From JAQUCI01 sp964553255 (GTDB lineage Bacteria > Bacillota_I > Bacilli_A > Erysipelotrichales > Erysipelotrichaceae), in the NCBI GenBank assembly GCA_964553255.1, contig CAZKJS010000003.1:1-64000 (forward strand): DNA of 64,000 bases, given 5' to 3'. The first letter of the stretch is position 1. Every line of letters begins with the position of its first letter. Both the position numbers and the translations under genes were made by a program. Positions 26,462-35,323 of the stretch are shown here, piece by piece. The notes under the pieces are model-generated. The model had not been told where the DNA came from, searched no databases, and was given only the letters and a program-made list of their open reading frames with translations.

Positions 26462-27823
26462 CTAGTCAATTACCGTCAGGGTGATGATTGGTTGTACTAT
26501 TTCATATTTTACTAGCGGATTTTTACCAGTTATTGAAAGTTGTATTTCCTGGCGTCCCGGCTGTATGTTTTGCATACTGAAGAATACATCAATATCCTCA
26601 GTTGTTAAAGAGTCAATATTACTACTGGTACCATAGACGATCACATTCGCAACCGCATCTTCTTGTTCCCCTAAAGAGAACTTATAACCGTTTGTGTTGT
26701 TATAGACATTTATCGGAATATTCAATATTTCACGACTCATTTTTTCACCCAAAGTCACCGATAAGATTACTCTTGAGACGCTTGCTTTATTTACTCCACT
26801 AGGTACCGTTATTGGTGCCGTATAACTTGAGTTTTCAGTAATTGTAGTAGCGTCAATCTGAACCTTGATGTTATTGATCTTACTAATGACCGAATCTGGA
26901 CCATAAAGGGTAACTGAAGCATGGTCAAGCGAAATACGGTCAATGGCCATATTGTTTGGAATCTCTCCAATCGGCTCAATCAAAATCGCTACCGTTTTAT
27001 TTGGTGATGATACCGGAACCGTTGCTGTAACAATTGATGGAATCAAATCAACGTTTATGCGATTACCATTAGCGTCATAAGCAACCAGTTTCGCTTCTGT
27101 AGTAAAGGTTGCTGATTGGCCTTTAACATCAATCAATGCCTTTACAAACGCTACTTGATCAATGGTAGTTTGTGAAGCCTTAACCATTACTTCTGTAGTA
27201 GAAAGAGTAGGCGTACCCAATAGATACATTGCATCAATACCATCTGTATTAATATAGTCATAACTTAAGTTAAAGCGCCATGTCACCTTCTTCTTAATAG
27301 TTACAACTGCTTTTGAAGGACTAATAGAAACATTTAAGCGTGATGAGAAATCAGCAGCCGCTAAATCAACTTCATGAGTTCCTTCACCAAGACCAGTAAG
27401 ATCAGCCACAACTTTATAACTACTTGAATTCTTCAACATTGATATATCAGACACATCACCAATGATGCTAGCTGAAACCGAGTTAGGTAAACCACTAACT
27501 TCATAAACCTCTTCATTAACACGAACCGTGATTGGAATCTCATTGATCACAAAACCAGATTGCGTGATAGCACCTAAAGGACTATTACTGATGTTAACAA
27601 CCACATAAAGCATGACCGCTAACAAAAAAGCTACTATCTTGCTATATTTCTGATTAAACAAGAAACGATCGATCCATGAGCTTAACCAACGAATGATCCT
27701 TAAAAATGAACTTTCGATACTTTCATAAGTATGAGCAACTTTCTTGCTTTGTTTAGCGATACGCGCTGCTAATTCTAATTTATCTTCCGAAATCATCCGG
27801 TCAGGGTTTTTTCTTTTAGTCAT
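26462..27823 (-). CDS. cdaR: CdaR, YbbR-domain regulator of diadenylate cyclase
   Basis: Membrane-anchored regulator of CdaA (453 aa). One transmembrane helix is at about 62-80 (IVAFLLAVMLYVVVNIS); the remainder is outside the cell and contains several YbbR beta-repeats of about 85 residues, recognisable by alternating strands ending in VTVPVSSP, TAPITVPSG and LSITGKNP. GGAGG precedes the ATG, which overlaps the cdaA stop by one base. It sits between cdaA and glmM as in Bacillus, Listeria and relatives. Confidence 0.93.
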   Translation of the reverse strand: MTKRKNPDRMISEDKLELAARIAKQSKKVAHTYESIESSFLRIIRWLSSWIDRFLFNQKYSKIVAFLLAVMLYVVVNISNSPLGAITQSGFVINEIPITVRVNEEVYEVSGLPNSVSASIIGDVSDISMLKNSSSYKVVADLTGLGEGTHEVDLAAADFSSRLNVSISPSKAVVTIKKKVTWRFNLSYDYINTDGIDAMYLLGTPTLSTTEVMVKASQTTIDQVAFVKALIDVKGQSATFTTEAKLVAYDANGNRINVDLIPSIVTATVPVSSPNKTVAILIEPIGEIPNNMAIDRISLDHASVTLYGPDSVISKINNIKVQIDATTITENSSYTAPITVPSGVNKASVSRVILSVTLGEKMSREILNIPINVYNNTNGYKFSLGEQEDAVANVIVYGTSSNIDSLTTEDIDVFFSMQNIQPGRQEIQLSITGKNPLVKYEIVQPIITLTVID

Positions 27824-29040
27824 TACTTGTCACCTCCTTTTTTGAAAGTAACTTTCTTATCTTTATAAACATCATCAATATCGATATTATCAATCGCTTT
27901 AAGTTCCATATCAAAATCATTATCGATATCAACTGTTGTTTTCTTAGCTCTTGGCTTTTTTTCCTTTACTTCTGGTTCAACCACGTCAACACTTTTCTTC
28001 TTGGATACTGTCTTTTTGGTTTCTTGTGGTTGTGCTTCTGTCACTTCAAGATCAAGAGTAGGCTCTTCAACCTTATTTTCACTCTTCTTCTTTCTAAATA
28101 TCTTAAGCACCATTTTGTTTTCTTCTTTTTTAGGTTCAACGATTGGCTCATCATCACTTTTCACAATGATCATTTCTTCAGGTTCACGATCGATCAAGTC
28201 ACTAATGATCGTATCAATACGATCTGATTTTTCTTCATTATCAAAGCGATTATTACCATATTCAACTTCCTCATTACATATGATCTTTAAAAGATATTTG
28301 TGTAAGGTATGCTTATTCATTTTTACCAGTTCACCATCTTTAGCTATGGAAACTGAGCCACTTTGTTCTGAAACAACAATAGTTATAGAATCAGTGATTT
28401 CACTAATACCAACCGCCGCCCGATGTCTTGCACCATAACGTCTTGGTAAATCTTGATCAGTAGGTAAAAAATAAGCTGATGCACATGCAATTTTATCACC
28501 TTGAATAATGACAGCACCATCATGAAGAGGTGTTGTAGTCATAAAGATGGAAGTCAATAAATCAGCTGTAACAATAGAATTCAAAGGTGTACCCGTTTTT
28601 ATATAATCACTAAGCGATTGCGTTTGTTCGATTGTAATAAGAGCGCCAACCTTTTGATTGGCTAAGTTCATACTAGCATCAACTAGCTCATCAACCAAAG
28701 CTTCTCTTTCATTGCCTGACAATGTTGACATTCGACTAAAAACACTAGATTTACCAAGTTTTTCCAAAATTGATCTAATTTCAGGTTGAAAGATGATGAT
28801 CACCGCTAAAAAGCCCCATTGTACAAGTATATCCGCTACGACCTTAACTGTCTTTAAGCCAAAAAACTGCGCCACTGCATTCATAAAGACAACAAACAAT
28901 ACACCCTTAAATATCTGTATTGTCCGTGAATTGTTGCGGACTATCTTTAGGCAATAATATACCAACAGCGTAATGATAGCTATATCGATAACCATCCTTG
29001 CGATTTGAATCATATTTTGCAAGGTTGTATAACTTAACAT
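27823..29040 (-). CDS. cdaA: Diadenylate cyclase CdaA with long acidic-basic tail
   Basis: Makes c-di-AMP from two ATP at the membrane (405 aa). Three hydrophobic helices fill about 1-85. The DAC domain has DGA at 174-176 and RHR at 205-207 (GARHRAA), so it should be active. Usual CdaA proteins end near residue 270; this one has about 135 extra residues of low complexity with alternating Lys-rich and Asp/Glu-rich blocks. The tail has no recognised domain and is probably disordered. AGGAGG lies 7 nt before the ATG. First gene of cdaA-cdaR-glmM. Confidence 0.95.
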   Translation of the reverse strand: MLSYTTLQNMIQIARMVIDIAIITLLVYYCLKIVRNNSRTIQIFKGVLFVVFMNAVAQFFGLKTVKVVADILVQWGFLAVIIIFQPEIRSILEKLGKSSVFSRMSTLSGNEREALVDELVDASMNLANQKVGALITIEQTQSLSDYIKTGTPLNSIVTADLLTSIFMTTTPLHDGAVIIQGDKIACASAYFLPTDQDLPRRYGARHRAAVGISEITDSITIVVSEQSGSVSIAKDGELVKMNKHTLHKYLLKIICNEEVEYGNNRFDNEEKSDRIDTIISDLIDREPEEMIIVKSDDEPIVEPKKEENKMVLKIFRKKKSENKVEEPTLDLEVTEAQPQETKKTVSKKKSVDVVEPEVKEKKPRAKKTTVDIDNDFDMELKAIDNIDIDDVYKDKKVTFKKGGDK

Positions 29041-29200
29041 AAAACGCCCTCCTATTCAGTTTATTATAACACATAATCTATCTCCTGAAATGAAGTTTTC
29101 ATCCACCATAACTCACAATATCATCAATCACTATATTCATTAACCCATTAACAAATACTTACATTACTATGTTAAAATATTAATGAAAGAAGAGTAGTGT

Positions 29201-30361
29201 ATGGACGAAAAAAACGTAACAAGATTAACATATCAAAACAAAGAGATTATCTTACTTGCAACAGCCCACGTCTCAAAAGAAAGCGTCACTGAAGTTCAAG
29301 CTTTGATCAGCGAAGAATTACCAGATAGTGTTTGTATCGAACTTGATCAACAACGCTTTGATACAATAAGTGATCAACAAAAGTGGCAAACAACTGATAT
29401 CATTAAAGTGATAAAAGAGAAGAAAGCTTTTCTTTTGATCGCTAACATGTTGTTGGCATCGTATCAACGTAAGATCGCAAAAGATCTAGATGTTCAAGTA
29501 GGTCAAGAGATGACCCAAGCAATCATTGAAGCCAAGAAGATCAACGCAAAACTTATCTTAGCTGATCGCAATATTCAGACCACTTTTATGCGCATATGGC
29601 GTAAGCATACTTTGTGGGAAAAGTTAAAATTACTATATTTAATCTTGTTTGCGAGTTTTGACGATGAAAAGATTACAGCGGAAAAAATTGAGAGCCTTAA
29701 AACGCATGACATGCTTGAAGCTGCCTTATCTGAGATTAATGATAAACTACCAAAAGTAGCTGCTGTTTTGATAGATGAAAGAAACCAATATTTAGCTAAT
29801 AAGATCAAAAATGCACCAGGCAAGAAGATTGTTGCTGTCTTGGGTGCTGCTCATGTTATCGGTATTACCAAGGAAATATTCTTAGAACAAGATATGCATG
29901 AATTAGCACTAATCCCACCAGTAAACAAATTTAATCAGCTCAAAGGGTGGATCGTCCCTTTAATCGTCGTCGGATTGATCGTTTTTTCATTTATCAATAG
30001 TCCTCAAATGGGATGGCTTCAACTTAGATCGTGGATCTTATACAACGGTACTCTGAGCGCCTTAGGCTGTTTGTTATTGCTAGCACACCCTTTAACGATC
30101 ATTACTGCTTTTATATTAGCTCCAATAACATCATTAAATCCATTCCTTGCAGTTGGTTGGTTTGCAGGGATAGTCGAAGCCCTGATCAAGAAACCAACTG
30201 TTGATGATTTTCAAAACATTTATCAAGATATTACCTCAATCAAAGGAATACTTAAAAATCGTTTTATCAAGATATTAGCCATTGTTATCGTTGCTAATTT
30301 ATTCTGTACCTTAGCCTCGTTTATCAGTGGTTTAGACATAATAGAAAGGTTGTTTAGCTAA
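29201..30361 (+). CDS. TraB/PrgY/GumN-family membrane protein
   Basis: TraB-family protein (386 aa). The N-terminal half carries the paired family motifs LLATAHVSKESV at about 18-29 and VLGAAHVIGI near 215, with CIELDQQR between; this is a Tiki/TraB-like metal-hydrolase fold. The C-terminal 130 residues have about four hydrophobic helices. In enterococci the family lowers peptide pheromone activity; the role elsewhere is unknown. Its stop overlaps the next start by one base. Upstream 29041-29200 holds divergent promoters to cdaA. Confidence 0.85.
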   Translation: MDEKNVTRLTYQNKEIILLATAHVSKESVTEVQALISEELPDSVCIELDQQRFDTISDQQKWQTTDIIKVIKEKKAFLLIANMLLASYQRKIAKDLDVQVGQEMTQAIIEAKKINAKLILADRNIQTTFMRIWRKHTLWEKLKLLYLILFASFDDEKITAEKIESLKTHDMLEAALSEINDKLPKVAAVLIDERNQYLANKIKNAPGKKIVAVLGAAHVIGITKEIFLEQDMHELALIPPVNKFNQLKGWIVPLIVVGLIVFSFINSPQMGWLQLRSWILYNGTLSALGCLLLLAHPLTIITAFILAPITSLNPFLAVGWFAGIVEALIKKPTVDDFQNIYQDITSIKGILKNRFIKILAIVIVANLFCTLASFISGLDIIERLFS

Positions 30362-30924
30362 TGGAAAAACCAATCCTAAATCATCATGGTAGTAAAAGAT
30401 TAGAGACAACAAGACTTATATTAAGACCGATCAATAGTAAAGATGCTTATGATATTTTTATTAACATCAATAATGATCAAGAAGTACTTGCCTATTTTGG
30501 TGCACCTTATCATGAGAACTTCAACGCCTCAAGCATTGATAGTTTAGTCTATTTATCTAATGATCCCCAAGCTTACTGCTGGGGTATTGAACTTAAGGAA
30601 ACTCACGAATGTATCGGTATCATGCTGCAACAGAACCGTAATGACTATACTGGTTCTATTGAAGTTGGTTACGCTATTGGTTCCCGTTTTTGGAATAAAG
30701 GTTATGTGAGCGAAGCTTTAAGTGAAGTTATAAACTACTTATTTAAAGTGGTTAACTATCATAAGATATCTGCAGGATGTATCATGGATAATATCGCATC
30801 AAAAAGAGTACTCGAAAAATGCGGATTTACTTATGAAGGATTAAGAAAAGACGATTTCTTTCATCAATCACGCTATCATGACATTGGATTTTACTACATC
30901 ATCAATCAAAAACATCAACAATAA
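30361..30924 (+). CDS. GNAT acetyltransferase, RimJ/RimL type
   Basis: N-acetyltransferase of the RimJ/RimL group (187 aa). It starts with the family-type strand LETTRLILRPI and has the acetyl-CoA region YAIGSRFWNKGYVSEAL and the motif B stretch VNYHKISAGCIMDNIASKRVLEKCGF. Targets of this group are ribosomal protein N-termini or amino-compound substrates; which one is not clear. It overlaps the TraB-like gene by one base. Confidence 0.88.
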   Translation: MEKPILNHHGSKRLETTRLILRPINSKDAYDIFININNDQEVLAYFGAPYHENFNASSIDSLVYLSNDPQAYCWGIELKETHECIGIMLQQNRNDYTGSIEVGYAIGSRFWNKGYVSEALSEVINYLFKVVNYHKISAGCIMDNIASKRVLEKCGFTYEGLRKDDFFHQSRYHDIGFYYIINQKHQQ

Positions 30925-30982
30925 ACTGCTTTATTGAATAAACCAATTAAAATAAGTAAAATATAGTAAAGGTGGTGAATAA

Positions 30983-31666
30983 ATGTCAACCAATATCAAA
31001 CGCTATCGCCAAATAGAAAAAAAGACCGGATTATCTTTTTTGTGTGTCGGGTTATTTTGGTTATTATACGTGTTGGTATTGCCGCTATATCGAATCAGTG
31101 ATTTTTTGATCGTCAGTTTATTTTCATTGATAATTTTCTTCTTAGTTGATAAGATCGCTCCTAAGAAGATTATGCAAATAGAGATAACCGATGAACCTTT
31201 ACTAACTGGTATTTTAAGTACTGATGAAGCATTGAAAGTTGGCAATATGTTTATTGATGAGCTACTTACAGGCAAGAAACAAATCCAAGAAGTACGCATA
31301 AAAGAAAAGATCAGTACCCTGGTTGATCTATTCACAAAAATCCTTGATCAGATTAAAAACGATCCAAGTGATGCTAGAAAGATCAAGCAGTTCATGAATT
31401 ATTATTTACCGACTATTAGTAAGCTTATCAACCATTACATTGTTTTTGAAAAACAGAATATCGACGGCGATAACATTGCATCTTCAATGCAGAAAATTGA
31501 AGAACTGTTTGATACTGCGATCATTGCATTTAAGAAGACTCTAGACAGCATGTTCGCTGATGAAGCACTTGACATCGCAACCGATATTACCGGTATGCAA
31601 AACATGATGGCGAGCCGTGGCTTAAATGAAGATATTATTACATTGAACATTAAGGAGAAGGTATGA
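30983..31666 (+). CDS. XpaC-family membrane protein
   Basis: Protein of the XpaC family (5-bromo-4-chloroindolyl phosphate hydrolysis), 227 aa. Two adjacent hydrophobic helices lie at about 17-55, and the rest is a helical cytoplasmic domain rich in Lys and Asp. AAAGGTGGTG lies before the ATG. It overlaps the following telA by 4 nt (ATGA). XpaC-TelA pairs are widespread in Firmicutes; molecular function is not known. Confidence 0.82.
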   Translation: MSTNIKRYRQIEKKTGLSFLCVGLFWLLYVLVLPLYRISDFLIVSLFSLIIFFLVDKIAPKKIMQIEITDEPLLTGILSTDEALKVGNMFIDELLTGKKQIQEVRIKEKISTLVDLFTKILDQIKNDPSDARKIKQFMNYYLPTISKLINHYIVFEKQNIDGDNIASSMQKIEELFDTAIIAFKKTLDSMFADEALDIATDITGMQNMMASRGLNEDIITLNIKEKV

Positions 31667-32787
31667 CAAACACAAAAGAAAGCATAGCGCCTGTTTTAAC
31701 ATTAGATCCAATCATGCAAGAAACCCAAAAGATGGAAGTAGGATCAGTCACAAAAGTTATTGAAGAAGACAATTTATCACCTGAAGAAAAACAACTTGTA
31801 GAAAACTTCGCTAAGCAGATCGATATCAGCAACACCAATGTCATTTTGCAATATGGTTCTGCAGCTCAACAAAAGATGGCCGAGTTCTCAGAGTCAGCTT
31901 TACAAAATGTTAAGACCAAAGACTTAGATGAAGTTAGTGATATGATCACCAACTTAGTAGTTGAACTTAAAGGTTTTGACATGGATGAGAAGAAAGGTAT
32001 TATCGGCTTATTCAAGAAATCAGTAAATAAGCTTCAAGCATTAAAAGCACGCTATAACGATGTTAATGTCAATATTGAGATAATCGTTGATAAGTTAGAG
32101 AAATACCAATACGTGCTATACAAGGATATCGCAATGCTTGATGAAATGTACAAGCGAAACCTGATAAATTTTAAAGAATTATCAATGTATATCGTAGCTG
32201 GTCAGAAAAAATTAGATGAAGCCAGAAACACTACCTTAAAAGAGCTGATCGCACGCGCTCAAGAAACAGGACTAGCTGAAGATTCACAAAAAGCTAATGA
32301 TTTCGCTGAGCTATGTAATCGTTTTGAGAAGAAATTATACGACTTAAAACTAACCCGTGAAATTTCTATTCAAATGGGACCACAGATCAGATTAGTCCAA
32401 GGTGGTGACACATTAATGGTTGAGAAGATTCAATCAACCCTACAAAATACTATCCCACTATGGAAAAACCAAATGGTTATCGCTCTTGGTTTAAGTCATT
32501 CACAAGAAGCGATCAAAGTACAACGTGAAGTTACCGATATGACCAATCAATTACTAAAGAGCAACGCGGATCGTTTAAGAATGGCAACTGGTGAAATCGC
32601 AAGAGAATCAGAACGCGGCATTATCGACATTGAAACCTTACAACATACAAATGAACAGCTTATCGGCACCCTTGATGATGTCATGAATATTCAAAAAGAA
32701 GGTCGTGAAAAACGACAAGCAGCCGAAGTTGAACTAGCGAAAATAGAAGCTAATCTAAAACAAAAATTATTAGAGATTAGCAAGTAG
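31663..32787 (+). CDS. TelA/KlaA-family toxic anion resistance protein
   Basis: Soluble, almost entirely helical protein of the TelA family (374 aa). Family stretches include FKKSVNKLQALKARYNDVN, LKELIARAQETG, FEKKLYDLKLTREISIQMGPQIRL and LPLWKNQMVIALG-like IPLWKNQMVIAL. Linked historically to tellurite and envelope-antimicrobial tolerance. GGAGAAGG precedes the ATG. It is the middle gene of the XpaC-TelA-LemA-like-TPM block. Confidence 0.93.
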   Translation: MTNTKESIAPVLTLDPIMQETQKMEVGSVTKVIEEDNLSPEEKQLVENFAKQIDISNTNVILQYGSAAQQKMAEFSESALQNVKTKDLDEVSDMITNLVVELKGFDMDEKKGIIGLFKKSVNKLQALKARYNDVNVNIEIIVDKLEKYQYVLYKDIAMLDEMYKRNLINFKELSMYIVAGQKKLDEARNTTLKELIARAQETGLAEDSQKANDFAELCNRFEKKLYDLKLTREISIQMGPQIRLVQGGDTLMVEKIQSTLQNTIPLWKNQMVIALGLSHSQEAIKVQREVTDMTNQLLKSNADRLRMATGEIARESERGIIDIETLQHTNEQLIGTLDDVMNIQKEGREKRQAAEVELAKIEANLKQKLLEISK

Positions 32788-32798
32788 AGGTAATTAAA

Positions 32799-33350
32799 TT
32801 GAAGTTTTGGGAAAATCGTAACTTAACTAAATTCATCATGGTCATCATGATTATCATCGCTGTTTTATTTGGCAGTCATAAAACGCTGTCTTCAATGCGA
32901 AATGACACTCTAGATATATTTTATCAAGGTGTTGATAATGACGGCTATGGGATTCAAAATGATTTAGATCGCGTAATTGATTCATCAAGTCGTCTCATTA
33001 GTCTTGCCAATCTTTATGTTAGAAACAATGATCAGACATTAGTTAATGAAACTATCGCAACCCAACAAGAGCTAGTTTTCGCAAAGAACGTTGATGATAA
33101 GTACATAGCTTATCAAAAGTTAGATCAACAACTTAGTTTACTTTATTACGCCCTTGATAACTATCAATTAACTGACGTTCATAAAATAACCGCTAGAACT
33201 CTTTATTACGATATTAGTGAAGCCAAAGATAAGATTGGTCATAATCAATACAACACTTATGTTGACCAATATAATGTTAAACTAACAAAGTTTCCCGCCA
33301 ATGTGTTAAGTAAAATTACCTTTGTTGGTGAACTACCCGCTTTTAGATAG
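32799..33350 (+). CDS. LemA-like membrane protein
   Basis: One-helix membrane-anchored protein (183 aa). The N-terminal helix is at about 11-27 (FIMVIMIIIAVLFGSHK) and the outside part is helical with the pattern of LemA proteins (GIQNDLDRVIDSSSRLISLA; YNVKLTKFPANVLSKI near the end). Starts with TTG, AGAGG 8 nt upstream. LemA genes are usually paired with a TPM-domain gene, as here. Function unknown. Confidence 0.75.
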   Translation: MKFWENRNLTKFIMVIMIIIAVLFGSHKTLSSMRNDTLDIFYQGVDNDGYGIQNDLDRVIDSSSRLISLANLYVRNNDQTLVNETIATQQELVFAKNVDDKYIAYQKLDQQLSLLYYALDNYQLTDVHKITARTLYYDISEAKDKIGHNQYNTYVDQYNVKLTKFPANVLSKITFVGELPAFR

Positions 33351-33359
33351 GATGTAGCG

Positions 33360-34334
33360 ATGAAAAAGTTTAAAGTATTGTTTGTTATCACAGTATTAAT
33401 AACACTTGTCACAAGTGGTTTTAAACCTGTTTTTGCGATTGATATCCCCTCACCTAATGATTCTATTTATGTCCAAGATTTCGCTGATGTATTAAGTGAT
33501 GAAACCTCTAACTATATCATTTCTCAAAATGATAAACTATACGAAGTTACTGGTGCTCAGATTGTAGTCGTTACCATCAGTGATACACAAGGATATGATA
33601 TAGAAGATTACGCATATGAAATGTTTAATGATTACAAGATAGGTTCTGCCACAAAAAACAACGGTGTATTACTACTTTTAGTGATCAATGATGATAATTA
33701 TTGGGTCATGGTTGGTAAAGGACTTGAAACAACCTTGACCGGTGGTGTTTTAAAAGGATTACTACTAGATTATCTTGAAGATGATTTTGCTTTACAACAA
33801 TACGATAGTGGCACCCGTAAGTTTTTCGATGCCATTTATCGTGAGCTTGAGTATATTTATCAAGTCGATAATTTAGACAATCAAGATTTCTTTACCCCAA
33901 TCCCGCCAATTGATGATCAAAATACCTACTATAGTTTATTTACCAACATCATCAACACGGTCATAGCTTTTATTATCATGCTAGTTATTGTGATAGTAAT
34001 CTTGAGCATCTTATCTGCTCTGGCTAAAAGAAGACGCTATTCAAATGACAATCATTTTATCACACCAATGCCAAGACGTCCGATTAGCCCCTTTAATTCT
34101 TATCAACGCAACACAACTAGCCGCCCAAAAACTTCTACAACTAAGCAAAATAGCTCAAACTACTATGCTCCATCAAAACCAACTGTAAGACAATCGCCAA
34201 GTGTAACAAGCCCTAGAAAAATAGCTGGCAAGTCACGATCATTCACAAGTCGTGGTGGCTCATTTGGCTCATTTGGTGGATCACGTTCATTTGGTGGTGG
34301 TGGCTCACGTGGTGGTGGAGCTGGTCGTAAGTAA
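33360..34334 (+). CDS. TPM-domain protein, YgcG type
   Basis: Exported, membrane-anchored protein (324 aa). A signal peptide ends near residue 26 (FKPVFA). The TPM domain runs to about 165 (VQDFADVLSDETSNYI, GAQIVVVTISDT, NNGVLLLLVINDDNYWVMVGKGLE). A helix at about 193-220 follows, then a basic Ser/Pro-rich segment and a Gly/Ser tail ending in GGGGSRGGGAGRK, all cytoplasmic if the helix spans once. TPM proteins have been linked to photosystem repair in plants and to envelope maintenance in bacteria. Followed by a strong terminator. Confidence 0.87.
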   Translation: MKKFKVLFVITVLITLVTSGFKPVFAIDIPSPNDSIYVQDFADVLSDETSNYIISQNDKLYEVTGAQIVVVTISDTQGYDIEDYAYEMFNDYKIGSATKNNGVLLLLVINDDNYWVMVGKGLETTLTGGVLKGLLLDYLEDDFALQQYDSGTRKFFDAIYRELEYIYQVDNLDNQDFFTPIPPIDDQNTYYSLFTNIINTVIAFIIMLVIVIVILSILSALAKRRRYSNDNHFITPMPRRPISPFNSYQRNTTSRPKTSTTKQNSSNYYAPSKPTVRQSPSVTSPRKIAGKSRSFTSRGGSFGSFGGSRSFGGGGSRGGGAGRK

Positions 34335-34339
34335 AACGA

Positions 34340-34367
34340 AACCCTGAATTATTCAGGGTTTTTTTAT
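34340..34367. terminator. Terminator after the TPM gene
   Basis: AACCCTGA (34340-34347) pairs with TCAGGGTT (34353-34360), followed by nine T with one A on the plus strand. The minus strand has a weaker T run but the hairpin also lies just past the stop of the convergent gene. Confidence 0.88.
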
Positions 34368-35275
34368 TTTTGCCAAAGGTCTTCAGGGTATTGTTTCTTG
34401 GCTTTTAATTCAGCCAATGAAGCAACTACTTTTTCTTTGTCTTCTTTATAGGTAATGCCATGCCAGGTATCATTTGAACGCATCATCTTAACCTTAATCC
34501 CATAATGGTTAATCAAGACATCAACAGCAGTCGGAATAACATGTTCACATTTTAAAGGATTTTCCTCTAAATTATCTTTCAAGAAATTAGTTAAGATAGG
34601 GTCTAGATATTGCATAATATTAGGCGCAAAACCCCAGAAGTTCATTGATACTAAATTATCAGATGGTAAGGCAACCCAATTCTGATCATCTTCTGTATAA
34701 AAAGGTCGATTCTCTTCTTTTTTAATTTTTCGACGTTCAACGATCTTAGCAAGAAAACCATCATTTACTTCACAAACACCACGTGATACTGTGCCGTGGT
34801 CAGTCAAAGTATTACTAATAACATACCCAACCATACCATAGGTATTATCACTGACTTCATTGACTAAAAAATCATAGATAGTCTTAAACGCTTCTTTACC
34901 ATAATAATCATCAGCGTTAATAACCGCAAACGGTTCTTTTATAATGTTACGACAAGCTAAGATCGCATGTGTTGTTCCCCATGGTTTTTCACGATCCTCG
35001 GGTCTTTTAAAGCCACCTGGTAAATCATCCATATCTTGATATGCATACACAACCTCAATGAAAGGTCTTATTTTATCGCTTAAAGCATTATCAAAAGCTT
35101 CTTTATGTTCTTTTCTGATTATTAAGATAACTTTCTTAAATCCAGCTTGGATAGCATCATAAATTGAAAAATCAATGATGCATTCTTGATTACTACCAAC
35201 AACATCAATTTGTTTTAGACCACCATAACGACTACCCATGCCGGCAGCCAAAATTACTAAGACCGGTTTGTTCAT
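34364..35275 (-). CDS. Sugar-1-phosphate nucleotidyltransferase family protein
   Basis: Nucleotidyltransferase of the GT-A-like pyrophosphorylase fold (303 aa). The nucleotide-binding start is LAAGMGSRYGGLKQ, the metal aspartates are in INADDYYG near residue 120, and EKPWGTTHAIL resembles the GalU/RmlA region. It is shorter and more divergent than GalU, so the sugar and base are uncertain. AAAGGAG precedes the ATG. Lies beside an unknown exported protein and an NAD-dependent epimerase. Confidence 0.85.
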   Translation of the reverse strand: MNKPVLVILAAGMGSRYGGLKQIDVVGSNQECIIDFSIYDAIQAGFKKVILIIRKEHKEAFDNALSDKIRPFIEVVYAYQDMDDLPGGFKRPEDREKPWGTTHAILACRNIIKEPFAVINADDYYGKEAFKTIYDFLVNEVSDNTYGMVGYVISNTLTDHGTVSRGVCEVNDGFLAKIVERRKIKKEENRPFYTEDDQNWVALPSDNLVSMNFWGFAPNIMQYLDPILTNFLKDNLEENPLKCEHVIPTAVDVLINHYGIKVKMMRSNDTWHGITYKEDKEKVVASLAELKAKKQYPEDLWQK

Positions 35276-35323
35276 TATTACACTCCTTTATCACTTATTA
35301 CCATTATACATTATTATTCGATA

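Noticed and set aside
28001..28438. Open frame of 145 codons on the plus strand opposite cdaA
   Set aside because: Mostly the complement of the Lys/Glu-rich tail and the DAC domain; low-complexity Ser/Phe/Leu sequence, no ribosome binding site.
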